DNA of 64,000 nucleotides, from contig NZ_QEOL01000005.1 in the NCBI RefSeq assembly GCF_003096715.1, forward strand, positions 310,001 through 374,000, in the 5' to 3' direction. The translations under genes and the position numbers were made by a program. Source of the stretch: Paraburkholderia silvatlantica. Lineage in GTDB: Bacteria; Pseudomonadota; Gammaproteobacteria; Burkholderiales; Burkholderiaceae. Shown here in pieces: positions 1 to 7,925 of the stretch (positions are counted from its first letter, which is position 1; each line of letters starts with the position of its first letter). The notes under the pieces are model-generated. The model was not told where the DNA came from. It searched no databases and saw only the letters and a program-made list of their open reading frames with translations.

Positions 1-372
1 GCCGAGCATCGCGCCCATGAAGAGCAGCAGCAGCGCGTAAAGGCGCGGCAGCGACTCGCTGCCCGCGAGGTAGTAGCGCGCGTAGATAAAAACCAGCAGG
101 CCGATCGCGAGCACGAGCAGTGCGAACATGAACGAAAGACCGTCCAGACGCAGCGCGAACGAGAGGCCGAACTGCGGGATCCAGTCGGCTTGCCAGTGCA
201 GCACGCCATGAGTGGCCATGCCCACGCGTTCGCTGCCCAGCAGTCCCAGGCCGAAGAGCGCGGCCGCGAATGCGACCCATGTGCCGAAGGCGGAGCGGCC
301 AGGGAGCGGCCCCGCGAACGCGACGAGCGCCGCGGCGACGAACGGTAATACGACGAGCCAGCCCATTGCCAT
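1..372 (-). CDS. phaA: Mrp/Pha-type monovalent cation/H+ antiporter subunit A (N-terminal part)
   Basis: The reading frame is open from an ATG at 372 leftwards past the window edge, so only about 124 N-terminal residues are visible. They form hydrophobic helices beginning MAMGWLVVLPFVAAALVA, then the stretch LRLDGLSFMFALLV, IYARYYL and YALLLLFMGAMLG. This pattern is characteristic of the NuoL-like subunit A of Mrp/Pha antiporters, which exchange Na+ or K+ for protons across the inner membrane. NADH dehydrogenase subunit L is related, but the short N-terminus favours MrpA/PhaA. A second in-frame ATG lies two codons downstream. The remaining mrp/pha genes should lie left of the window. Confidence 0.8.
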   Translation of the reverse strand, partial: MAMGWLVVLPFVAAALVAFAGPLPGRSAFGTWVAFAAALFGLGLLGSERVGMATHGVLHWQADWIPQFGLSFALRLDGLSFMFALLVLAIGLLVFIYARYYLAGSESLPRLYALLLLFMGAMLG

Positions 373-541
373 TCGACACTCCCCGTGAATCCGGCAGGGC
401 GCCGAGCCGCCGCGCCGCAGTTCACGATCATAGCCGCAAACGGGGACGGAGTTCATTCATGTGGCATCGAGGCGGCCACGGGGTGTCATGCGAAAGAAAC
501 GTGTGTCAGGTCCTCCGGCCCTGGGGGCTCGTCGACGATCT

Positions 542-691
542 TCACATCGGCCAGACGAAGGTTTCGTGAGCGCGCGTCGTTTTGCCGATGTCCACCGTGC
601 GCCGCTCCGTATTGCCGCCATGGCTCGCGGTGACCACATAGCGGCCGTCCGGAATCGAAACGAGCATGAACGGGCCTTGCGACGCCGTCAC
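542..691 (-). pseudogene. C-terminal remnant of a carboxypeptidase-regulatory-like domain protein
   Basis: Just past the lldP stop, in another leftward frame, about 48 codons read [20 protein letters not shown] followed by ASHGGNTERRTVDIGKTTRA and end HETFVWPM before a TGA at 542-544. The 'GPFMLVxIPDGRYVVTASHGG' pattern is the last beta-strands of the small periplasmic carboxypeptidase-regulatory-like proteins common in Burkholderia. No N-terminal part, signal peptide or start codon exists; upstream the frame runs into lldP. I read it as a fragment left by a deletion that joined lldP to a former neighbour. The family assignment is from memory of the motif. Confidence 0.5.
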
Positions 692-2391
692 TGCGCAATC
701 ATGCCGGTCAGCACATAAGCCTGAACCAGCGTCACCACGCCCACGACAGCCGCGAAGAACAGGCTGTGACGCACGGTGAAGCGGAACAGCGACGACTCCT
801 TGCCGACGAGGCCGGTTGCCGCGCAGGCCACCGCGATCGACTGCGGCGAAATCATCTTGCCGCTCACGCCGCCCGAGGTGTTGGCTGCGACGAGCAGCGT
901 GTCCGAGACGTTGATCTGGTGCGCCGTGGTGTGCTGCAGCGAGCAGAACAGCGCGTTCGACGACGTATCGGAGCCCGTGAGGAACACGCCGAGCCAGCCG
1001 AGGAACGGCGAGAAGAACGGGAAGGCGGCGCCGGTGCCCGCAAGCGCGAGCGCGAGCGTGGACGACATGCCCGAGTAGTTCGCGACGAACGCGAAGGCGA
1101 GCACGAGACCGATGGAAAGCACGGGGCGGCGCAGTTCGCCGAGCGTCTCGAAGAACGCGGCCACGGCGGCGCGCGGCTTCATGCGCAGCAGGAGCGCGGA
1201 GAGGATCGCGGTGATCATGATCGCGGTGCCCACGGCCGAGAGCCAGTCGAGCTTGAACACGGCCTCATAGGGCTTGGCTGACGCGACGATCGGCGCCGTG
1301 CGCACCACGAGCCGGTCGAGCCCCGGCACGTGCAGGCTCAGAATCGTGCCCGCGAGCGGCCCCTTCGCGGCGAAGAGCGCCTTGAACGGCTTGACGCTCC
1401 ACACCGTCACGATGGCGGTGAGCAGAATGAACGGCGACCACGCGCGCACCGTTTGCGCGACGCTGTATGGCGAAGCCTTGCGGCTCGAAGCGGCCGCACG
1501 CGAACCGCCGCCGCCGAAGCCGCCCAGCGCGGCGGCACCGCCGCTCACCGTCACGCTCGCGCCTTGCGCGGCCCGGCGCGGCTGCCACACATTGAGGAAC
1601 GCGGCGAGCGCGACGAGGCTCACGAGCGCCGAGGTGATGTCCGGCAGCTCGGGCCCGATGTGGTTCGACGTGAAGTACTGCGTCACGGCGAAGCTGCCGC
1701 CGGCCACGAGCGCGGCGGGCCACGTTTCCTTCACGCCGCGCTTGCCGTCCATGATGAAGACGAGCCAGAACGGCACGAACAGCGAGAGCAGCGGCAACTG
1801 GCGGCCCGCCATCGCGCCGATCAGGAACGGATCGATGCCCGTCACCTGGCCGGCGACGATGATGGGAATACCCATCGCGCCGAACGCAACCGGAGCGGTA
1901 TTGGCGATGAGGCACAGGCCGGCGGCGTAGAGCGGCTCGAAACCGAGGCCGACGAGCAGCGCCGAGGTGATCGCCACGGGCGCGCCGAAGCCCGCTGCGC
2001 CTTCGAGGAACGCGCCGAACGAGAAGCCGATCAGCAGCAGTTGCAGGCGCTGGTCGTCGGTGATCGAGAGCACCGAGGCGCGGATGATTTCGAACTGCCC
2101 CGTCTTCACGACGATCTTGTAGAGGAACACGGCGGTCACGATGATCCACGCGATCGGCCAGATGCCGTAGGCAAAGCCGAAGCCCGCGGAAACGAGCGCC
2201 TGGCGCACGGGCATGCCGTACTCGAAAATCGCCACGGCGAGGGCGAGCAACAAGGTGATCGCGGCAGCGACATGGCCCTTCATGCGCAGGCCGGCGAGCG
2301 CGACGAAGAAGAACAGAATGGGAATGGCGGCGACGAGCGCGGATAGCCACAAACTGCCGAGCGGTGTGTAGATCTGATACCAGGGTTGCAT
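688..2391 (-). CDS. lldP: L-lactate permease
   Basis: A 567-residue multi-pass inner-membrane protein of the LldP/GlcA family, which imports L-lactate, D-lactate or glycolate with protons. The N-terminus [20 protein letters not shown], the conserved [20 protein letters not shown] around residues 120-140 and the C-terminal [16 protein letters not shown] are diagnostic, and the length is normal. A low-complexity Gly/Ala/Ser stretch near residues 280-300 lies in a predicted cytoplasmic loop. The gene is the last of the leftward lactate operon, 92 bases after lutB, so it supplies substrate for LutABC. Regulation is probably by LldR at the divergent promoter. Confidence 0.93.
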   Translation of the reverse strand: MQPWYQIYTPLGSLWLSALVAAIPILFFFVALAGLRMKGHVAAAITLLLALAVAIFEYGMPVRQALVSAGFGFAYGIWPIAWIIVTAVFLYKIVVKTGQFEIIRASVLSITDDQRLQLLLIGFSFGAFLEGAAGFGAPVAITSALLVGLGFEPLYAAGLCLIANTAPVAFGAMGIPIIVAGQVTGIDPFLIGAMAGRQLPLLSLFVPFWLVFIMDGKRGVKETWPAALVAGGSFAVTQYFTSNHIGPELPDITSALVSLVALAAFLNVWQPRRAAQGASVTVSGGAAALGGFGGGGSRAAASSRKASPYSVAQTVRAWSPFILLTAIVTVWSVKPFKALFAAKGPLAGTILSLHVPGLDRLVVRTAPIVASAKPYEAVFKLDWLSAVGTAIMITAILSALLLRMKPRAAVAAFFETLGELRRPVLSIGLVLAFAFVANYSGMSSTLALALAGTGAAFPFFSPFLGWLGVFLTGSDTSSNALFCSLQHTTAHQINVSDTLLVAANTSGGVSGKMISPQSIAVACAATGLVGKESSLFRFTVRHSLFFAAVVGVVTLVQAYVLTGMIAQ

Positions 2392-2483
2392 GACGGTCTC
2401 CTCCGATGATGCGGGTAGTCAATTGATGTGAGGTCGTCAGGCACGCATTGGCGAGTTATTTCGCATGCCTGACGACATGAACG

Positions 2484-3950
2484 CTATTGCGGCTGGCCGC
2501 GTTCGCGCAGCAGGTCGTGCAGGCTGCGCGGCGCGGGCTTGAGCGGCGTGCGATGCTGCGTCCAGCCCATTTGCTGCGAAGGCGCGAGGCCGCGCAGGCG
2601 CGTCACGGCCCAGCGCAGCGCGCGGTAGGCGCGCGGATGGGCGAACGCGCCGCTCCAGAAGCGCCAGATGAATTGCTCGCTCCTGCTGTGATTCGCGCCC
2701 TGGCCGCGCAGCGGATGCGCGACGTTTTCCTCGGGGTCGCGGTTCGCCTCGGTGCGCAGGCGCACGAGCAGCTGCGGAATCGGAATGCGCACCGGGCAGA
2801 CTTCGCCGCACGCGCCGCACAGGCTCGAAGCGGTGGGCAATTCGGCGGTTGCGTCGAGCCCGAGCAGATGCGGCGAAATGATCTTGCCGATCGGCCCTGG
2901 ATACGTCGTGCCGTACGCATGGCCGCCGATGCGCGTGTACACCGGGCAGTGGTTCATGCACGCGCCGCAGCGGATGCATTGCAGGGTGGCGCGCAATTGC
3001 TCGTCGGCATAGGCCTGGCTGCGGCCATTGTCGAGCAGGACGAGATGGACCTCGCGCGGGCCGTCTTTCTCGCCTGCGCGGCGCGGGCTGCTGATCAGGT
3101 TGAAATACGTCGTGATGGGCTGGCCCGTGGCGGAGCGCGTGAGCAGGCTCGAAAGCGGCACGATGTGCTCGAGCTTTGCCACGACCTTTTCCATGCCCAT
3201 GATCGCGATATGCACGTCGGGCACCGTGGTGGAAAGGCGGCCGTTGCCTTCGTTTTCCACGAGCCAGAGCGTGCCCGTATCGGCGGCGGCGAAGTTCACG
3301 CCGGAGAGGCCGATCTGCGCATCTACGAAGGCGCGGCGCAGCGCGCGGCGGCCCGTTTGAATGAGCGTGTCCACGTCCTCCGTAAAGGGCGTATCGGGAA
3401 TGTGCGCTTCGAACAGGTGCCCGATGTCGCCCTTCGTCTTGTGGATCGCGGGCATCACGATGTGCGAGGGCTTTTCGCCCGCGAGCTGCACGATGTACTC
3501 GCCCATGTCCGATTCGATGCAGTCGACGCCGCGCTGCGCGAGGTAATGGTTGAGCTCGATTTCCTCGCTCGCCATCGACTTGCCCTTGATGACGCGGGTG
3601 GCCGCGTGACGTTGCGCGATGGCGTGGACGATGCGGTTCGCCTCGTCGGCGGTCTCGGCCCAATGCACCTGGATGCCGTTCGCGCGCAGCTTCGTTTCCA
3701 GTTGTTCGAGGAGTTCGGGCAGGCGCGCGAGCGCGTGCTGGCGCACCGCTTCGCCGAGATCGCGCAGGGCTTCGAGTTCGTCCGCTGCGGGGAACTGCGC
3801 GGCGCGCTTGTCTTGCAGGAAGTCCATCGCGCCGCGAAAGCTCTTGCGCAGCTGCGGGTCGTCGAGCGCCGTGCGTGCGCGCTGGCGAAATTCCGCGGTC
3901 GGCACGAAATGGAGTGTGTTTTCCTGAGCGGTCTGCGTGGTCGTGCTCAT
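2484..3950 (-). CDS. lutB: Lactate utilisation iron-sulfur protein LutB
   Basis: A 488-residue protein with the DUF162/LUD domain in its first 310 residues (conserved KGKSMASEEIELN near 122-134) and a ferredoxin-like region with two cysteine clusters: C325, C328, C331, C335 and C378, C381, C385. These would carry [4Fe-4S] clusters passing electrons from L-lactate oxidation. LutB works with LutA and LutC to oxidise L-lactate to pyruvate at the cytoplasmic membrane. Its ATG overlaps the lutC stop by four bases (ATGA), indicating translational coupling. Compared with Bacillus LutB the length is typical, with a short basic C-terminal tail. Confidence 0.93.
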   Translation of the reverse strand: MSTTTQTAQENTLHFVPTAEFRQRARTALDDPQLRKSFRGAMDFLQDKRAAQFPAADELEALRDLGEAVRQHALARLPELLEQLETKLRANGIQVHWAETADEANRIVHAIAQRHAATRVIKGKSMASEEIELNHYLAQRGVDCIESDMGEYIVQLAGEKPSHIVMPAIHKTKGDIGHLFEAHIPDTPFTEDVDTLIQTGRRALRRAFVDAQIGLSGVNFAAADTGTLWLVENEGNGRLSTTVPDVHIAIMGMEKVVAKLEHIVPLSSLLTRSATGQPITTYFNLISSPRRAGEKDGPREVHLVLLDNGRSQAYADEQLRATLQCIRCGACMNHCPVYTRIGGHAYGTTYPGPIGKIISPHLLGLDATAELPTASSLCGACGEVCPVRIPIPQLLVRLRTEANRDPEENVAHPLRGQGANHSRSEQFIWRFWSGAFAHPRAYRALRWAVTRLRGLAPSQQMGWTQHRTPLKPAPRSLHDLLRERGQPQ

Positions 3951-4693
3951 GCGGCGGCTCCTTGCTGCCCATCCGTCCCGCGATCCTCATCGGTCACGAC
4001 GACGACCCACAGGGCACGGGGACCGTGCGCGCCATAGGCGGTGGTTTGCTGGATATCCGAGGTCTTCGAAGGACCCGAGATCATCACGAGATTGGTGGGC
4101 ATGCCGTCACGCCAGCGCTCCGCGGCCACGGCGGCGTGCAGGTCGGCGTGCAGCGTGCTCGCGTGGATCAGCGCGACGTGCAGCGGCGGCACGAGCGAGA
4201 CCGTGCGCGGCGCGTTCGCGTCGGGCACGACCACGAGCGTGCCCGTCGCCGCGAGGCCCGAGCGCGCGACGGTGAAGCCCGCGTCGATGGTGTCGAAGAG
4301 TTCGGCCTTCCACTCTTCGATCGGCCGCGTGTAACCGCGCGCCTGCACGGCGGCCGGGAGCGCGGCTTCGAGCGCTGCCTTGAGCGCCTGGCCTTCGGCG
4401 CAGGCGGTGTCGAGCAGCAGGTTGCGCACGCCCGCCGCGGCGAGGCGTCCGGCGAGATCGGCGGCCCACGTTGCGGCGCTCGCGCAGATCACTTCGGCGT
4501 GCGCGGCTTCGAGCATGCGCTGGAACTGCGCGATGCGTTCGTTCGGCGCAAGCGGGCCGAGTGCCCGGCGCGCGGTGAAATGCGCGTCGATGCGCGCGTC
4601 GAGCGCGTCGAGCGTCGTGGAGGGCGCGGCGGGTGCATGACCGCGCAGGCGTTGCAGCATGCGCGCACGCGCGCCCATCGTATCGACGTTCAT
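3947..4693 (-). CDS. lutC: Lactate utilisation protein LutC
   Basis: A 248-residue LUD-domain protein. The GLAATGTLVVVPDANAPRTV and LVMISGPSKTSDIQ segments are conserved in LutC/YkgG. It is the third component of the LutABC L-lactate dehydrogenase complex. The ATG at 4693 overlaps the lutA stop and its own TGA overlaps the lutB start, so the three genes are coupled by ATGA junctions. The order here is lutA-lutC-lutB, not the lutABC order of Bacillus. The much longer open frame that continues upstream to 6457 is not coding; I chose the start because of the coupling. Confidence 0.9.
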   Translation of the reverse strand: MNVDTMGARARMLQRLRGHAPAAPSTTLDALDARIDAHFTARRALGPLAPNERIAQFQRMLEAAHAEVICASAATWAADLAGRLAAAGVRNLLLDTACAEGQALKAALEAALPAAVQARGYTRPIEEWKAELFDTIDAGFTVARSGLAATGTLVVVPDANAPRTVSLVPPLHVALIHASTLHADLHAAVAAERWRDGMPTNLVMISGPSKTSDIQQTTAYGAHGPRALWVVVVTDEDRGTDGQQGAAA

Positions 4694-5481
4694 GCGGCCT
4701 CCCCGCCGGTGCGGCGCCAGAGGAACGAGGCGAGGTGTTCCACGGCGAGCGGCGCGCCCTTGTGCGCCGCCGCGTGGCCGATGTTGAGCAGGCACCCGCA
4801 GTCGGCGGAAACGAGCCGCTCGCAGCCCGTGGCGCAGGCGGAAGCGATCTTGTCGGCGACCATCGCGCCGGAAATGTCCGGATGCTTGAGCGAAAAGGTG
4901 CCGCCGAAGCCGCAGCATTCCGGTTCGCGTTCGTGCTCGATGCGTGTCACGCCCGGCAGCGCATCGACGACTTCGACGCCGTGCACGCGCGTGCCCATCT
5001 CGCGCCGCGCGCCGCAGGAGGTGTGCAGCACGACACGCTCTTCGGGCTGCCGGACAGAACCATTCGCGCCGTACGCGTTGAAATCGACGTTCAGCACGCG
5101 CACGAGGAATTCGGTGAGCTCGTACACGCGTGCCGAGAGTCCCTCGGCGCGCGCGGCGTTGGCGGCGTCGCCGTCGAACAGCGCGGGCCAGTGGTGACGC
5201 ATCATGCCCGCGCACGAACCCGAAGGCACGATCACGGGCCATGGCTTGTCGAAGAGTTCGAGTTGCGCGAGCGCGACCTCGCGCGCCTGGCGCGGGTTGC
5301 CGCTGCTGTACGCAGGCTGGCCGCAGCAGCTCTGGCCGCGCGGGAAGTGGACCGTCAGGCCTTCGCGTTCGAGCAGCTTCACCGCGTCGAGGCCGGCTTG
5401 CGGCACGAACAGGTCGACGAGGCAGGTGGCGAACAGATAGACGTCGGTGGGGCGCTCGGTGGGGTATTGCCGTGGCTTCAT
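4690..5481 (-). CDS. lutA: Lactate utilisation (Fe-S)-binding protein LutA
   Basis: A 263-residue protein with the two CCG-domain repeats (DUF224) of the LutA/GlpC/heterodisulfide-reductase type: GQSCCGQPAYSSGN near residue 50 and EPECCGFGGTFSLKHPDISG near residue 190, plus HTSCGARRE and SADCGCLLNIGH. It is the first gene of the leftward lactate operon and forms part of the L-lactate oxidising complex. The ATG at 5481 was chosen because the homologous N-terminus (VYLFATCLVDLFVPQAG) follows about 14 residues later; the longer upstream frame would run into the shared promoter with lldR. Confidence 0.92.
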   Translation of the reverse strand: MKPRQYPTERPTDVYLFATCLVDLFVPQAGLDAVKLLEREGLTVHFPRGQSCCGQPAYSSGNPRQAREVALAQLELFDKPWPVIVPSGSCAGMMRHHWPALFDGDAANAARAEGLSARVYELTEFLVRVLNVDFNAYGANGSVRQPEERVVLHTSCGARREMGTRVHGVEVVDALPGVTRIEHEREPECCGFGGTFSLKHPDISGAMVADKIASACATGCERLVSADCGCLLNIGHAAAHKGAPLAVEHLASFLWRRTGGEAA

Positions 5482-5600
5482 GTCTCGCTCGGTGTCTTTG
5501 TGCGCTTTCCTGCTCCTTCCCCGCGGGCCCGGGGCCGGGCAGGTTGGGGACAAGCGCTGGTTTGGGCGCATAATTCCTGCTTCGGGCGAATGGTTCAAAC

Positions 5601-5611
5601 TGGTTGGACCA
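5601..5611. promoter_or_regulatory. Predicted LldR (GntR/FadR-family) operator
   Basis: The sequence TGGTTGGACCA is a perfect TGGT-N3-ACCA dyad, the core expected for FadR-subfamily GntR regulators such as LldR. It sits in the divergent region, 40 bases before the lldR ATG and 120 bases before the lutA ATG, where one bound dimer could control both directions. The match is seen; the binding is inferred. Confidence 0.65.
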
Positions 5612-5650
5612 CTCGCCGCAAGCGACAACGAGACTCGGGATGGCGCGGGG

Positions 5651-6430
5651 ATGACAATGAGGGACAGGGCAGGCCCGCGCGGGCGCGTGGAAACCGTGAT
5701 GCGTCAGATGGAGACGTCGCTGCTCGACGGCACCTGGCGCGCGGGGGCGAAGCTGCCTTCCGAGCGCGTGCTCGCACTGGAATACGACGTGGCGCGCAAC
5801 ACGGTGCGCGAGGCGATTCAGCGCCTGGCTGCGCGCGGCCTCGTGCAGAGCCGGCCGGGCGCGGGCGTGTTCGTCACCGACCAGCTGCGCACGGGCTTTG
5901 CTTCGCCCTGGGGGCAACTCGTGGCCGATCATCCCGCCTTGCGCGAAGACATCCTCGAGTTTCGCCGCGTGCTGGAAGGCGCGACGGCGTATTTCGCGGC
6001 GCTGCGCGCGAGCGACGAGGATCTCGCGCGCATTCGCGCGCTGATGCAGGAGCTGGAGCGCACGCGCGAAGTGGACGACAAGGCCGCCGAAGCCGACACC
6101 GACGCGAAGCTGCACGAAGTAATCGCACAGGCCTCGCATAACGCGATGTTCCTGCATCTGCACACGAGCGTGCTCGGGGTGCTGCGCGAGCACATCACGA
6201 TCAACGGCACGGGGCTGCGTGTGCAGAACGAAGATGCGCCCGACCAGTTGCTGCTGCAGCACCGCACGCTGTGCGAAGCGATCGTCGCGCGGCGCCCGGA
6301 GGAGGCGCGCACGGCGATGCAGACGCACATCGACTTCGTGCGCACGCGGGTGGGAGAGGAGATCGGCTGGCCGGAAAGCGGTCCAACCAGTGGCGATGCG
6401 CAGCGTGCCGCGAGCAGGAGGAACAGATGA
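5651..6430 (+). CDS. lldR: FadR/GntR-family regulator of lactate utilisation
   Basis: A 259-residue regulator with an N-terminal winged HTH (AKLPSERVLALEYDVARNTV, then REAIQRLAARGLVQSRPGAG) and a C-terminal FCD ligand-binding domain (LEFRRVLEGATAYFAALRAS; metal-ligand histidines in DAKLHEVIAQASHN). It is divergent from lutA, and the neighbourhood indicates that it senses L-lactate and controls lutACB-lldP. The ATG at 5651 gives the normal FadR-subfamily length; the open frame extends further upstream through the promoter and is rejected. Its stop overlaps the ATG of the next gene. Near its 3' end it contains an inverted copy of its own presumed operator. Confidence 0.88.
   Translation: MTMRDRAGPRGRVETVMRQMETSLLDGTWRAGAKLPSERVLALEYDVARNTVREAIQRLAARGLVQSRPGAGVFVTDQLRTGFASPWGQLVADHPALREDILEFRRVLEGATAYFAALRASDEDLARIRALMQELERTREVDDKAAEADTDAKLHEVIAQASHNAMFLHLHTSVLGVLREHITINGTGLRVQNEDAPDQLLLQHRTLCEAIVARRPEEARTAMQTHIDFVRTRVGEEIGWPESGPTSGDAQRAASRRNR
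6380..6391. promoter_or_regulatory. Intragenic inverted copy of the LldR operator
   Basis: GGTCCAACCAGT inside the 3' end of lldR is the exact 12-base reverse complement of 5599-5610, which covers the promoter operator. The core differs from a perfect TGGT-N3-ACCA dyad only at one outer base. Two sites about 780 bases apart could allow DNA looping, or the second could control the following VOC gene. It could also be coincidence. Confidence 0.35.
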
Positions 6431-6807
6431 ACGAACGCGCCGCGCAAATCGTAGCATTGAGCGCCGTGACGCTGACCGTCAGCGACATCGCGCGGTCGGT
6501 GCCCTTTTACGAAGCGCTCGGCTTCGCGCAGAGGTCTGGGCCGGCGGTGCCGGGCTTTGCGTCGTTCGAACTGGGCGGCGCGGCCGGCGTCTGCTATCTG
6601 AACCTGCTGGAAGGGCCGCACGGCCCGGTGAACGGCTGGGGCCGGGTGATTCTCTACGTCGCCGACGTGGACGCCTTCTACGCCCACGCACTGGCGGCCG
6701 GCGCCACGCCCGAATTCGCGCCGCGCGACGCGCCGTGGGGCGAGCGCTATTTCCATCTCGTCGATCCGGACGGCCACGAACTGAGCTTCGCCAAACCTCT
6801 CACGTGA
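6427..6807 (+). CDS. VOC/glyoxalase-fold protein
   Basis: A 126-residue protein with the paired beta-alpha-beta-beta-beta units of the vicinal oxygen chelate superfamily. It has an N-terminal VTLTVSDIARSVPFYEALGF and a C-terminal YFHLVDPDGHELSFAKPL, the usual metal-ligand region (H and E). The substrate cannot be deduced; relatives include glyoxalase I, dioxygenases and antibiotic-resistance proteins. The ATG overlaps the lldR stop (ATGA), so it is translationally coupled to the lactate regulator. That suggests a role near lactate or methylglyoxal metabolism, but this is only context. Confidence 0.8.
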   Translation: MNERAAQIVALSAVTLTVSDIARSVPFYEALGFAQRSGPAVPGFASFELGGAAGVCYLNLLEGPHGPVNGWGRVILYVADVDAFYAHALAAGATPEFAPRDAPWGERYFHLVDPDGHELSFAKPLT

Positions 6808-6896
6808 GCCATCGGCATGCATTTGAAATATTCGTGACACTCGCTGCGCCGATAGTGGCGCGAGTTGCCAGCACATCGACCAAGGAGAGAGTCGCC

Positions 6897-7847
6897 ATGA
6901 ATGAACTGGACCGCACGATGGATGCCGAACAACCGGAAGCGCAGCAGCAGGAAGCCGATCTGCATCGCCGCCGCCGTCTGGATGAAGAACTCATCGACGC
7001 CTATGACGAAGAGCTCGAAATGGAGGTCGACGACCGGCTGCAGGAAAGCGGCCTGCAGATCAGCGACGAGTCGCGTGCGCTGCGCCGCGTCTATTTCCGC
7101 GAGCTGATCCGCCTGCAGGGCGAACTCGTCAAGCTGCAGGACTGGATCGTGAGCACGGGGCACCGGCTCGTCGTGATCTTCGAAGGACGCGATGCGGCGG
7201 GCAAGGGCGGTGTCATCAAGCGCATCACACAGCGCCTGAACCCGCGCATGTGCCGCGTGGCCGCGCTGCCCGCACCGAACAACCGCGAGCGCACGCAATG
7301 GTATTTCCAGCGCTACGTGCAGCATTTGCCGGCGGGCGGCGAGATGGTGCTGTTCGATCGCAGCTGGTACAACCGCGCGGGCGTGGAGCGCGTGATGAAC
7401 TTCTGCAGCGACGACGAATACGAAGAGTTCTTCCGCTCGGTGCCCGAGTTCGAAAAGATGCTGGTGAGGAGCGGCATCCAGATCGTCAAATACTGGTTCT
7501 CGATCACCGACGACGAGCAGGAAGTGCGCTTCCAGAGCCGCATCGACGATCCGCTCAAGCAGTGGAAGCTCTCGCCGATGGACCTCGAAAGCCGCCGCCG
7601 CTGGGAGGCCTACACGCACGTGAAGGAAGTGATGCTGCAGCGCTCGCACATACCCGAGGCGCCGTGGTGGGTCGTGCAGGGCGTGGACAAGAAGCGCGCG
7701 CGGCTGAACTGCATTCACCACTTGCTGAGCCAGGTGCCGTATCACGAGATCGAGCACCCGCACGTCACGCTGCCGGCGCGCGTGCATCATCCGGATTACA
7801 TTCGCCAGCCGGTGCCGCAGAACATGATCATTCCGGAGATTTATTGA
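6897..7847 (+). CDS. ppk2: Polyphosphate kinase 2 family protein
   Basis: A 316-residue PPK2-family enzyme, which transfers phosphate between polyphosphate and nucleoside di- or monophosphates. The Walker A-like loop FEGRDAAGKGGVIKRI (near residue 97), the Walker B-like VLFDRSWYNRAGVERVM and the lid region WKLSPMDLESRRRW are all present. A highly acidic N-terminal 60 residues precedes the kinase domain. An AAGGAGAG ribosome binding site lies just upstream of the ATG. The gene is convergent with a phosphate transporter across a shared terminator, a sensible phosphate-storage neighbourhood. The class (I, II or III) cannot be fixed by eye. Confidence 0.9.
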   Translation: MNELDRTMDAEQPEAQQQEADLHRRRRLDEELIDAYDEELEMEVDDRLQESGLQISDESRALRRVYFRELIRLQGELVKLQDWIVSTGHRLVVIFEGRDAAGKGGVIKRITQRLNPRMCRVAALPAPNNRERTQWYFQRYVQHLPAGGEMVLFDRSWYNRAGVERVMNFCSDDEYEEFFRSVPEFEKMLVRSGIQIVKYWFSITDDEQEVRFQSRIDDPLKQWKLSPMDLESRRRWEAYTHVKEVMLQRSHIPEAPWWVVQGVDKKRARLNCIHHLLSQVPYHEIEHPHVTLPARVHHPDYIRQPVPQNMIIPEIY

Positions 7848-7878
7848 GAGGCTGGCCCGTTCGCAGCGTTCAATTAAA

Positions 7879-7907
7879 AAGCCGCGCTCCCTTGGGGAGC
7901 GCGGCTT
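7879..7907. terminator. Bidirectional terminator between ppk2 and the PiT gene
   Basis: A 12-base perfect stem (AAGCCGCGCTCC with GGAGCGCGGCTT) and 5-base loop follow ppk2 and face the convergent transporter gene. An A-tract on the left and TTGTT on the right allow termination in both directions. Confidence 0.75.
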
Positions 7908-7925
7908 GTTGCTGGCCGTGCGTAT

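Noticed and set aside
1..372. NADH dehydrogenase subunit L
   Set aside because: The N-terminal length and motif order fit MrpA/PhaA better, though the partial sequence leaves some doubt.
3947..6457. An 836-residue leftward open frame spanning several genes
   Set aside because: It covers lutC at its end but otherwise lies antisense to lldR and in the wrong frame over lutA; high GC content produces long open frames without coding.
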